A stretch of DNA of 9,631 nucleotides from NCBI GenBank assembly GCA_021734005.1, contig JAIPJV010000058.1, positions 1 through 9,631 on the forward strand, written 5' to 3'. This DNA comes from Fidelibacterota bacterium. GTDB lineage: Bacteria; Fidelibacterota; UBA2242; JAFGTP01. The notes under the pieces were generated by a model. It did not search any database, was not told the DNA's origin, and saw only the letters and a program-made list of their open reading frames with translations. Made by a program: the position numbers and the translations under genes. This document shows positions 1-6,052 of this stretch, in pieces; position 1 is the first letter of the stretch, and the number at the start of each line of letters is the position of its first letter.

Positions 1-2
1 AT

Positions 3-404
3 ATCTGGAATATGGGCTGGACAGACTTTGATAGTAATTTATTTATTTTGTGAGGATTAGGTATTCTTTTAGTTGGGTCTGGAGTTACTCTTCGATTTAT
101 TTCCAGGAGAGTATTAGGGAAACATTATAGCGCCCATGTGGAAACCTCGGATCAGCATCAGTTAGTTACTGATAATATTTACGGAAAAGTTCGCCACCCT
201 GCTTATTTAGGCCTAATGTGCTTATTTTTCGGTATTCCCCTCAGTCTGGGAAGCTGGGGTGCAGTCGGAATTGCTATGCTCGGTGGCTTGCCAGCCATGA
301 TCTATAGAATAAAAATTGAAGAGCAATCCCTTTTTAAGTGGTTTGGTCAAGAATACGCAGAATATATCCAGAAAACATGGAAATTGATTCCCTATATCTG
401 GTAA
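3..404 (+). pseudogene. Isoprenylcysteine carboxyl methyltransferase (ICMT)-family protein, 5'-truncated by window, with in-frame TGA
   Basis: The reading frame that ends at TAA 402-404 gives a C-terminal ICMT/phospholipid-methyltransferase-type domain. It has hydrophobic helices, a LVTDNIYGKVRHPAYLG block (the RHP-x-YLG SAM-binding signature) and the C-terminal pattern R-I-x2-E-E...FGQEYAEY...LIP. Members are multi-pass membrane SAM-dependent methyltransferases; the bacterial substrate is usually unknown. The same frame stays family-like upstream (GLGILLVGSGVTLRF, then LGKHYS) back to about position 54, but a TGA stop lies at 51-53 and open codons resume before it. The first possible start after the TGA is GTG 138, giving only 88 residues without the preceding helix and LGKHYS block, so translation from there is unlikely to give a full enzyme. 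Two other genes in the window end with TGA, so TGA is a stop here. This is a probable nonsense mutation or sequencing error; a frameshift near 50 is the alternative. Confidence 0.72.
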
Positions 405-502
405 AACACTGAATAGATTGAGGATAGTTTTTCTCGATAATTGTCATATTTTTTTCTTATTTTTCATTATTTTTACAGATTGAAATTTATTGCAAAAAAT
501 GC

Positions 503-531
503 TTGCATCTGTTTTGCACAAAAAATAAATT
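503..531 (+). promoter_or_regulatory. Possible sigma70-type promoter for the tRNA-Gly
   Basis: TTGCAT (503-508) and TAAATT (526-531) lie 17 bp apart and would start transcription near 538, about 26 nt before the tRNA. The matches to consensus are only 3/6 and 4/6 in AT-rich DNA, so this is weak. A 9-bp inverted repeat, TGCTTGCAT (500-508) and ATGCAAGCA (554-562), overlaps the -35 and ends one base before the tRNA. Confidence 0.25.
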
Positions 532-563
532 TAGGTCGCTTTTTGAGTCAAGAATGCAAGCAA

Positions 564-636
564 GCGAGAGTAGCTCAGCTGGTAGAGCCCTACGTTGCCA
601 ACGTAGCTGTCGCGAGTTCGAGTCTCGTCTCTCGCT
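564..636 (+). tRNA. tRNA-Gly (anticodon GCC)
   Basis: A complete 73-nt cloverleaf can be folded by eye. The acceptor arms GCGAGAG (564-570) and CTCTCGC (629-635) pair perfectly. The D stem is GCTC/GAGC (573-576/585-588). The anticodon stem is CTACG/CGTAG (590-594/602-606) around the loop TTGCCAA, with anticodon GCC at 597-599. The variable loop has 5 nt. The T stem is GCGAG/CTCGT with loop TTCGAGT (617-623). The discriminator is T636, as usual for bacterial tRNA-Gly. The 3' CCA is not encoded (CTT follows), so it must be added after transcription. It reads the glycine codons GGC and GGU and stands alone, with its own terminator directly downstream. Confidence 0.96.
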
Positions 637-640
637 CTTC

Positions 641-672
641 AAAAGCCCTGTAAAGTTTGCAGGGCTTTTTTT
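641..672 (+). terminator. Rho-independent terminator of the tRNA-Gly
   Basis: AAAAGCCCTG (641-650) and CAGGGCTTTT (660-669) form a 10-bp stem around a 9-nt loop, and the T-run continues to 672. It begins four bases after the tRNA end, so the tRNA appears to be a single-gene transcript. Confidence 0.9.
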
Positions 673-680
673 AGTTTGTG

Positions 681-800
681 ATGAATGGATGACTGGAAGA
701 ATGGATGATTGGATGTCTGGAAGAATGGATGATTGGATGTCTGGATGATTGGATGAATGGATGTCTGGATGATTGGATGACTGGATGAATGGATTGCTGG
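681..800. repeat. Octanucleotide tandem array, 15 units of ATGNNTGG
   Basis: The stretch divides without any slip into fifteen 8-bp units. The final TGG is invariant and the unit reads ATGNNTGG, where NN is AA, AC, AT or TC. The exceptions are two AAGAATGG units (697, 721) and a last unit ATTGCTGG. Three-unit blocks repeat: 697-720 is identical to 721-744. Both strands have open frames across the array, giving an artificial 8-residue peptide repeat (HPIIQTSN-like on the minus strand), which I do not regard as coding. The array begins just after the tRNA terminator and ends 10 bp before a promoter-like -35. No function is known to me; expansion by replication slippage is the simplest origin. 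Confidence 0.93.
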
Positions 801-810
801 AAAGGGGAGT

Positions 811-839
811 TTGATATTTTTTCTTTTAAAATTTATCCT
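811..839 (+). promoter_or_regulatory. Possible promoter of the DUF2809-GT2-COG2426-DUF3078 gene run
   Basis: TTGATA (811-816, 4/6 to consensus) and TATCCT (834-839, 4/6) are separated by 17 bp. Transcription would start near 846, leaving a leader of about 60 nt before the ATG at 905. It is the only reasonable candidate between the tRNA terminator and the first gene. The assignment rests on sequence likeness alone and assumes a standard housekeeping sigma factor. Confidence 0.33.
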
Positions 840-904
840 ATTCAAGTAAATTCATCGACATAAAAACGGAAATTGAAGTAGAATTACCTGAAGGAAAAAT
901 ACTG

Positions 905-1312
905 ATGGGCAAAAATTGGGAACCGGATAAAAGAGTTATCTTTACAATTCTTTTGTTAATACCGATCGGCATTTCCACAAAATTTTATGATGGTTATGCT
1001 AAATCATGGGTAAATAATTCCTTGAGTGATATTTTATATGTGGTTTTCTGGACTCTAATCCTTTTTTCTCTTAGACCGTCCAGTAACCCTTACAAAATTT
1101 GCGGTTTGGTCTTTATTATCTCCTCAATAATAGAAATTTCACAACTGTGGAATTTTCCCATTATAATTGAACTTCGGAAGGGTTTTATAGGTAAAAGCCT
1201 GTTTGGCAATACGTTTATTGCTTCAGATTTTTTATATTATTTTTTAGGAAGCTGCTCTTCCTATTTTTTAATTAAGTATTTTCAAAATTCGGCTAATATA
1301 GATAATGCATAA
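905..1312 (+). CDS. DUF2809-family integral membrane protein
   Basis: The 135-residue protein has about four hydrophobic helices, at residues 11-27, 40-56, 65-82 and 104-126. Blocks typical of DUF2809 are present in order: L-S-D-I-L-Y in helix 2 (D42), E-I-S-Q-L in helix 3 (E77, Q80), an L-R pair (L90-R91), and G-N-x-F-x-A-S-D-x-L-Y-Y in helix 4 (G101, F104, S107, D108). The length fits the family, which has no established biochemical role. AAGGA (891-895) lies 9 bp before the ATG. The gene overlaps the following glycosyltransferase by 8 bp, so the two are probably translationally coupled, which hints at a shared envelope role. The fold and E-x2-Q pattern also recall VanZ-like proteins, the main alternative assignment. 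Confidence 0.78.
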   Translation: MGKNWEPDKRVIFTILLLIPIGISTKFYDGYAKSWVNNSLSDILYVVFWTLILFSLRPSSNPYKICGLVFIISSIIEISQLWNFPIIIELRKGFIGKSLFGNTFIASDFLYYFLGSCSSYFLIKYFQNSANIDNA

Positions 1313-2009
1313 AAGTACTCCCCAAAATTTTGATTGGTCTAAATATTGTGCCCTTATTCCGGCCTACAATGCTGAGAAAAGTTTGCCTGAACTGGTAAGC
1401 AGAATCCAAAATTTACACCCTGATCTGGATATTCTGATTGTTGACGATGGATCCCGGCGGAGAGTGGCCTCATATCTGAGCAACAGGCCCAAAATCGACA
1501 TTCTCAGGCACAAAACCAATCAGGGCAAGGGAAAGGCCTTGATAACCGGTCTAAAGGCAGCTCAGGGACGGAATAAAAAATATTGCATCTGTCTGGATGC
1601 AGATCTTCAACATGATCCAGTGCAAATTGGAAATTTTCTTAATAAAAAAATTGAGACTAACTGTGATATAATACTGGGAGTCAGGGATATATACGATAGT
1701 ATGCCTTTTCATAGAATCCTTTCAAACACTATTACATCATTTCTGATCTCTCTAAAGACCGGTGTTCGTGTCCATGATAGCCAGTGTGGTTATAGATTAC
1801 TTACTCTGGAACAGCTTGATTTGAATGAATTTAAATATACAGGTTTTCAGTTTGAGAGTGAATTTCTCGTAAAGACCTTATCTCAGGGGTATAGCCTGTC
1901 TGAAATTCCTATAGAAACAATTTACAATCATACCTCCTCTAACATTGAAAATATTGGAGACACTTTTCGCTTTATAAAACTATATTTTGAGAGTTATTTC
2001 TGGAATTAA
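1305..2009 (+). CDS. Family 2 glycosyltransferase (DPM1-like GT-A)
   Basis: This 234-residue cytoplasmic GT-A enzyme is expected to move a sugar from a nucleotide-sugar donor to a lipid or glycan acceptor. Visible motifs are the N-terminal IPAYNAEKSL strand-loop (18-27), VDDGS (46-50) for nucleotide binding, NQGKGKAL (72-79), and LDADLQHD (97-104) whose D-x-D (98, 100) binds the metal. Further on are LGVRD and a DSQCGYRLL block. The last two resemble the polyprenyl-phosphate mannose/glucose synthase branch. It is like the GT2 domains that in other bacteria are fused to DUF2062, but here it stands alone and lacks membrane helices. The start ATG lies inside the end of the DUF2809 gene (8-bp overlap), so coupling is likely. 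Donor and acceptor cannot be read from the sequence. Confidence 0.88.
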   Translation: MHKSTPQNFDWSKYCALIPAYNAEKSLPELVSRIQNLHPDLDILIVDDGSRRRVASYLSNRPKIDILRHKTNQGKGKALITGLKAAQGRNKKYCICLDADLQHDPVQIGNFLNKKIETNCDIILGVRDIYDSMPFHRILSNTITSFLISLKTGVRVHDSQCGYRLLTLEQLDLNEFKYTGFQFESEFLVKTLSQGYSLSEIPIETIYNHTSSNIENIGDTFRFIKLYFESYFWN

Positions 2010-2038
2010 TAAAAATATAAATAGGAGTATTCAAAACT

Positions 2039-2524
2039 ATGGAAAGTTTTCTACAGATCATCTTCTTTACTCTAGTTCCCGCTCTGGAACTGAGAGCGTC
2101 GATACCTTTTGGCATTTTCTATACTGACCTGCCCTGGTTATCGGTATTTATTACAGCAATAATTAGCAATATAATTTTAGGGTTTGTCGTTTTCTACTTG
2201 ATGAAAATTATAATTCAAGTTATAACTAAAATAAAATTTGTTAACTCCCTGTGGCAGAAGTATGTAGAACGTACCAGAAAGAAAATACATGAAGGTGTAG
2301 AAAAGTATGGAGAATGGGCTGTTGCTGTATTTATTGGTATTCCTTTGCCTGGTTCAGGTGTCTATACTGGTGCCCTGGCTGCTTTTCTTATTGGTTTGGA
2401 TCCCAAAAAATTTTGGGTAGCTAATGTAGTTGGGGTTTTAATTGCAGGAGTTGTAGTTACGATTGTGAGTTTGACAGGTTCAGGACTGGCAGAAATATTT
2501 TTAAAAGAGGTAAGTCAACCTTAA
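2039..2524 (+). CDS. COG2426 small multidrug export-family membrane protein (Sm_multidrug_ex)
   Basis: The 161-residue integral membrane protein has the two hallmark motifs of PF06695/COG2426. These are P-A-L-E-L-R-A-S-I-P-F-G near the N-terminus (14-25) and G-I-P-L-P-G-S-G-x-Y-T-G-A in the second half (from 100). Three or four hydrophobic helices surround a polar, basic middle section (about 65-90). The family name comes from a proposed drug-export role that is weakly supported; the inverted re-entrant-like motifs resemble the DedA/SNARE-associated group of lipid transporters, so lipid-carrier handling is a reasonable alternative (inference). AGGAG (2023-2027) lies 11 bp before the ATG. It follows the glycosyltransferase by 29 bp and precedes the DUF3078 gene by 41 bp, consistent with one operon. 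Confidence 0.85.
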   Translation: MESFLQIIFFTLVPALELRASIPFGIFYTDLPWLSVFITAIISNIILGFVVFYLMKIIIQVITKIKFVNSLWQKYVERTRKKIHEGVEKYGEWAVAVFIGIPLPGSGVYTGALAAFLIGLDPKKFWVANVVGVLIAGVVVTIVSLTGSGLAEIFLKEVSQP

Positions 2525-2565
2525 ATTTTAAATTGTTATTTTCCATCAAAACAAAAGGATTGTAA

Positions 2566-3474
2566 ATGTTAAAAAAGATAACACTTATTTTTCTTTTAAT
2601 TCCTGTCATAATTTTCACTCAAACTACTGAACTGGAAGACAAATTAAAGAAAAAGAAAAAAGATATTCCAATGGGATTAACCAGAGGAGGTGTGATCACA
2701 ACCAATTTATCCCAGACAAGTTTGGACAATTGGGCATCAGGTGGTAATAATTCCCTGGCAATCAACGGAATCATCAATCTGTTCTTAAATTACCGCCAGG
2801 AAAAATCAATCTGGAATAATACCGCCGACATTGGCTATGGTATTCTTAAGCAAGGAAAAGATGCCGATTTTACCAAAACTGACGACAGAGTGGAGCTGAA
2901 TTCAAAATATGGATACCGGGCTCATGAGAACTGGTACTATTCCGGTATGATGAATTTTGTAACCCAGATGGCCAATGGTTTTGATTATGTGAATGATACA
3001 TCGAAAATTTCAGCACCTTTTGCTCCGGCCTATCTGACAGGAGCGATCGGCATGGATTACCAGGAAAATGATACCTATAGTATTTTTCTATCCCCGCTGA
3101 CAACAAAGATGACTTTTGTGCTGGATGATGACCTCTCAGAGCAGGGGGAATTTGGCGTTGAAAAGGGTTCCAAATTCCGTATGGAAGTTGGTGGCTACCT
3201 GAAAACCAATTTACGCAGGGAGATTTTCAAAAATGTGATCATAAACTCAAATCTATCAATATTTTCCAATTATATTGACAAGCCGCAAAACATCGATATT
3301 GACTGGAAAATTCTGCTGACAATGAAGGTCAATCAATACATATCAACTAATATAACTACCCACATGATCTATGACGATGATATAACAATCGTCGATGAAG
3401 AAACTGGCGAAAAAAATGGCCCTGCCCTGCAGCTCAAGGAAGTCATAGGTGTCGGTATTTCCTATAGCTTTTGA
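2566..3474 (+). CDS. DUF3078 outer-membrane-type beta-barrel protein
   Basis: The 302-residue protein starts with a short signal peptide (K3-K4, hydrophobic 5-17, likely cut near 18-20), then a lysine-rich stretch (26-32). The rest matches the DUF3078 pattern known mainly from Bacteroidota. It has an N-L-S-Q-x-S-L-x-N-W-A-S-G-G block (47-60), then G-Y-G-x-L-K-Q-G, K-T-D-D-R-V-E-L-x-S-K-Y-G, W-Y-Y-S-x-x-x-N-F, A-P-A-Y-L-T, and late Y-I-x-x-N-I-T-T-H-M-I-Y-D-D-D. It ends in an aromatic residue (VGISYSF), as outer-membrane barrels often do. The function of the family is unknown. AAAGG lies about 8 bp before the ATG. It is the last gene of the run that begins at 905, and a 220-bp gap follows. Stop codon is TGA. 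Confidence 0.9.
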   Translation: MLKKITLIFLLIPVIIFTQTTELEDKLKKKKKDIPMGLTRGGVITTNLSQTSLDNWASGGNNSLAINGIINLFLNYRQEKSIWNNTADIGYGILKQGKDADFTKTDDRVELNSKYGYRAHENWYYSGMMNFVTQMANGFDYVNDTSKISAPFAPAYLTGAIGMDYQENDTYSIFLSPLTTKMTFVLDDDLSEQGEFGVEKGSKFRMEVGGYLKTNLRREIFKNVIINSNLSIFSNYIDKPQNIDIDWKILLTMKVNQYISTNITTHMIYDDDITIVDEETGEKNGPALQLKEVIGVGISYSF

Positions 3475-3571
3475 TTTGGGATAATGGTAAAGAGCTGTTT
3501 ATCTAAACTCGAATTTTCAGAAAATTCCCCGGCTTTAGCCCAATTATCAAAAAATATTTTGGGATAATGGT
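3475..3571 (+). repeat. Two direct copies of a 14-nt repeat (third, inverted copy inside tatD)
   Basis: TTTGGGATAATGGT occurs at 3475-3488 and 3558-3571 on the + strand. Its reverse complement occurs at 9152-9165; the match between the second and third copies extends to 16 nt (3557-3572 against 9151-9166). The third copy lies in tatD codons for residues 12-17. No role is known. Confidence 0.7.
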
Positions 3572-3694
3572 TGATAAGCTTTGGTTTCTGCAAATTTTTA
3601 ATCCTGAATATCATTTAAGAAGATTTTTAAGTAAAGTAAGTTATAACCAATTTAAACTTGTTTTTAATATTAAGTATTATTACTTTGGCTCGAT
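3475..3694. other. Intergenic region with a short direct repeat and weak hairpins
   Basis: No gene is visible here. The 14-mer TTTGGGATAATGGT occurs at 3475-3488, directly after the DUF3078 stop, and again at 3558-3571. GAATTTT-CAG-AAAATTC (3511-3527) is a perfect 7-bp AT-rich hairpin without a T-run, so it is not a convincing terminator. A second possible stem pairs 3540-3548 with 3563-3570 with one bulged A. The last 70 bp are strongly AT-rich and could hold the promoter of the next gene, but no -35/-10 pair is convincing. Confidence 0.6.
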
Positions 3695-4888
3695 ATGAAA
3701 AAGGTTTTATATATAGGATTGATTTTTCTGCTGGCCGGAACTTTTCAACTGGCTCAGGATCTGGATAAAAAGATTCAGAATAATACTGAGAGACTGGAAA
3801 AGATCAGGGCCGAGATAAATAATTATAAAAACCAGCTTCAAGAGGTCCGCTCAGAAGAGAAAACTCTGTATTCTGAGGTACAAAGCCTGGAAGAACGTAT
3901 CAATCTAAATCAAAAAAAGATCCGACAAGTCAAGATTGAGTTGAAACAAACTGAATTTCAGATCAATCGTACTACCCGCAATATCAACAATCTGGAGAAG
4001 CGCTTAAATTATCTAAAGAAACAGTATGCCGAAGTTCTGGTTTATCTCTACAAAAAAGGTGAATATGAAACTCTGGAATTAATGCTTACGTCCCAGTCTC
4101 TGAATCAGGCTATTTATCGTTATAAATATTTACACACATTTCACAATTCGGAGCAGGAGCTATCCAAAGAGATCAAGCAGAATATGAACAAACTGGTTGT
4201 TCAGAAGCGAAAAAAGATTCGGGAAATGAATGAGCGGGATAGGCTTTTGGCAGAAATGGAAGATTATCAGGACACAATTGAAAAGCAGAAGAAAACCCAT
4301 GAAAGAAAACTGGCTCAAGCCCGCCAGGACAAAAAATCTCTAATGGCAAGTATTAAAGAGAAGGAAAAGGCCGTAAAACAACTGGAAGAATTGCTGGCCA
4401 GCCAGAAGAAAGAACGTAAGGAACGGCAGGAACAATTGGCCAGAATGCGGGCTAAAGAAGGCATAATCGGTACAGAATTATTCCAAAAAAGCAAAGGCAA
4501 ATTGAGCTGGCCGGCTTATGGTGAGATCATTAATGGTTTTGGTGAACATAGAAATCCTGAACTCAACACCATTACTTCAAATCCTGGTATCGATATTAAA
4601 GCGGGAAAAGACTCACCTGTTCGAGTTGTTCATGATGGAATGGTTAGTGCTATTAGTTATATTCGTGGTTTTGGCAATATTATAATTGTTGATCACGGTG
4701 CTGAATATTATACAGTCTATGCCCACGTTACCAATATTCGGGTATTTAAAGGCGATTATGTTTCCCGAAATATGACAATTGCAAAAGTTGGACAATCAGG
4801 ATCTCTGCGGGACGATATTCTCCATTTTGAGATTTGGCATAAAGATTCCAAACTGAATCCTGTTCGCTGGCTGGGAAAAAGTGCTTGA
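3695..4888 (+). CDS. envC: EnvC-like murein hydrolase activator (coiled coil plus degenerate LytM/M23 domain)
   Basis: The 397-residue protein has a signal peptide (1-20, likely cleavage after L-A), a long charged coiled coil (about 22-255) and a C-terminal LytM domain (about 267-395). Architecture and length fit EnvC, the periplasmic activator of cell-division amidases. The LytM active site is incomplete. The usual H of H-x-G-x-D is N296 (NPGID, D300 kept), and the first H of H-L-H-F-E is I375 (ILHFE, H377 kept); H344 in YAH is kept. Losing one zinc ligand and the catalytic histidine argues for an activator rather than an active endopeptidase, as in E. coli EnvC. No clear ribosome site precedes the ATG, but the signal peptide fixes the start. 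holB follows after 27 bp. No amidase is in the window. Stop is TGA. Confidence 0.88.
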   Translation: MKKVLYIGLIFLLAGTFQLAQDLDKKIQNNTERLEKIRAEINNYKNQLQEVRSEEKTLYSEVQSLEERINLNQKKIRQVKIELKQTEFQINRTTRNINNLEKRLNYLKKQYAEVLVYLYKKGEYETLELMLTSQSLNQAIYRYKYLHTFHNSEQELSKEIKQNMNKLVVQKRKKIREMNERDRLLAEMEDYQDTIEKQKKTHERKLAQARQDKKSLMASIKEKEKAVKQLEELLASQKKERKERQEQLARMRAKEGIIGTELFQKSKGKLSWPAYGEIINGFGEHRNPELNTITSNPGIDIKAGKDSPVRVVHDGMVSAISYIRGFGNIIIVDHGAEYYTVYAHVTNIRVFKGDYVSRNMTIAKVGQSGSLRDDILHFEIWHKDSKLNPVRWLGKSA

Positions 4889-4915
4889 AAATATAAAAGG
4901 AAATCACATAGATAA

Positions 4916-6052
4916 ATGAGTTTATTTACAATTCTTGATCAAAACAGGAATGTGCAAGCTTTAAAGAACACAATGAAGAATGAAAAGGTGGCCAGTGCCT
5001 ATCTATTTTATGGTAATGAAGGTTCTGGAAAGGAGACTGTAGCTCTGGAATATGCGGCCATGCTGAATTGTGAAACCGATAGCCTGGAAGCCTGCGGTCA
5101 ATGCCCTTCGTGTAAGCAGATGAATAATCTGGAACATGAAAATCTGCAATTAGTCTATCCATTAAAAATTACAAATAAGAAAGAAGGTGTCAAAGATCCA
5201 TTCTCACAGGTTTCTAATGATCAGATAGGGGAAATCCAGGAAGAAATCCAGAAAAAGGCTCAAAATACCTATTACAAGATAGATCTCACGGATGCCAAAT
5301 CAATTCCTATCACTTTTATCCGCTATATTAAAAAGAATATATTTCTCAGTTCGCAATCCAATGGCTGGAAAGTTGTTGTCATTTTTGATGCCCATCTAAT
5401 GACTCATCCGGCTGCGAATGCTTTTTTGAAAATTCTGGAAGAACCACCGCGTAGATCGGTCTTCATATTGACAACATCAAAATATTCAGAACTGTTGCCT
5501 ACAATTAAATCCCGCTGTCAGCAACTCTTTTTTCCGCCTCTTAAGAATGAAGTTATTTCCGAAGCGATTAACGGAGATCAATTATCCCAAAATGAATCCA
5601 ATCTAATTGTCAATCTGGCTGGTGGAAGCTATTCCGATGCTTTATGGCTGCTGGATCAGGATATTGGAAAACTCAAAAAGCAGACTATTGAAATTTTGCG
5701 GACAATTGCCCGCTGGGATAAAAAGGCCGTTTACAATTATGTAAAAGAGATAGCCAAAATCTATAAAGGCGATCCCCGCTATTTTCACCAATTGATTCGA
5801 TCAATCGGTTTCTGGTTTCGGGATGCAGCTTTTCTGAAATCCGGTAATACTGAAGAGGAACTCATTCACGCTGATCAGTCTGAAGAAATCAAAAATTTTG
5901 TGGAAAACTATTCTGGATTTCAGCCTAATAAGGTCAATAAAACACTGCAAAATTGTATTGATTTGCTGGAGCGGAATGTATATATTAACCTGGTTTTGTT
6001 GGAGACCTTCTTTAAAATTCGAAAATATGCTTTTAAAAGGAAGACAAAATAA
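4916..6052 (+). CDS. holB: DNA polymerase III delta' subunit (clamp loader)
   Basis: The 378-residue AAA+ protein matches the delta' clamp-loader subunit, which with tau/gamma and delta loads the sliding clamp on DNA. It has a Walker A G-N-E-G-S-G-K-E (33-40) and a zinc module with C52, C60, C63 and C66 (CGQCPSC). Walker B is VVVIFDAH (153-160), followed by LEEPP (174-178) and the S-R-C sensor motif (199-201). The Walker A site looks intact, unlike E. coli delta'. Between the zinc module and Walker B lies an extended segment (about 75-135) beginning NLQLVYPLK, resembling the longer HolB of Bacteroidota. AAAGGA (from 4896) lies about 13 bp before the ATG. The next gene, ricT, begins on the base after the stop codon, a pairing seen also in Bacillus (holB-yaaT). 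Confidence 0.92.
   Translation: MSLFTILDQNRNVQALKNTMKNEKVASAYLFYGNEGSGKETVALEYAAMLNCETDSLEACGQCPSCKQMNNLEHENLQLVYPLKITNKKEGVKDPFSQVSNDQIGEIQEEIQKKAQNTYYKIDLTDAKSIPITFIRYIKKNIFLSSQSNGWKVVVIFDAHLMTHPAANAFLKILEEPPRRSVFILTTSKYSELLPTIKSRCQQLFFPPLKNEVISEAINGDQLSQNESNLIVNLAGGSYSDALWLLDQDIGKLKKQTIEILRTIARWDKKAVYNYVKEIAKIYKGDPRYFHQLIRSIGFWFRDAAFLKSGNTEEELIHADQSEEIKNFVENYSGFQPNKVNKTLQNCIDLLERNVYINLVLLETFFKIRKYAFKRKTK

Noticed and set aside
51..53. TGA as a selenocysteine codon in the methyltransferase
   Set aside because: The position is in or near a membrane helix, ICMT proteins are not a known selenoprotein family to me, and I see no convincing SECIS hairpin just downstream.
441..748. Two + strand open frames of 70 and 81 codons across the tRNA
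   Set aside because: Both read through the clear tRNA-Gly and its terminator, and one continues into the octamer array.
681..800. CRISPR array
   Set aside because: The units are 8 bp and contiguous without spacers, and no cas genes are present.
639..845. Minus-strand open frame of 68 codons with an 8-residue repeat (HPIIQTS type)
   Set aside because: It is produced by the 8-bp tandem array, which yields an 8-residue repeat in every frame, and it also runs into the tRNA terminator. There is no ribosome site or family likeness.
2870..3106. Minus-strand frame of 78 codons within the DUF3078 gene, and similar minus-strand frames inside envC, holB, ricT, metG and tatD
   Set aside because: They lie opposite well-supported genes, lack ribosome sites and family motifs, and are explained by the coding strand's codon pattern.
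3511..3527. GAATTTT-CAG-AAAATTC hairpin as terminator of the DUF3078 gene run
   Set aside because: The stem is only A/T apart from its end pair and no T-run follows.
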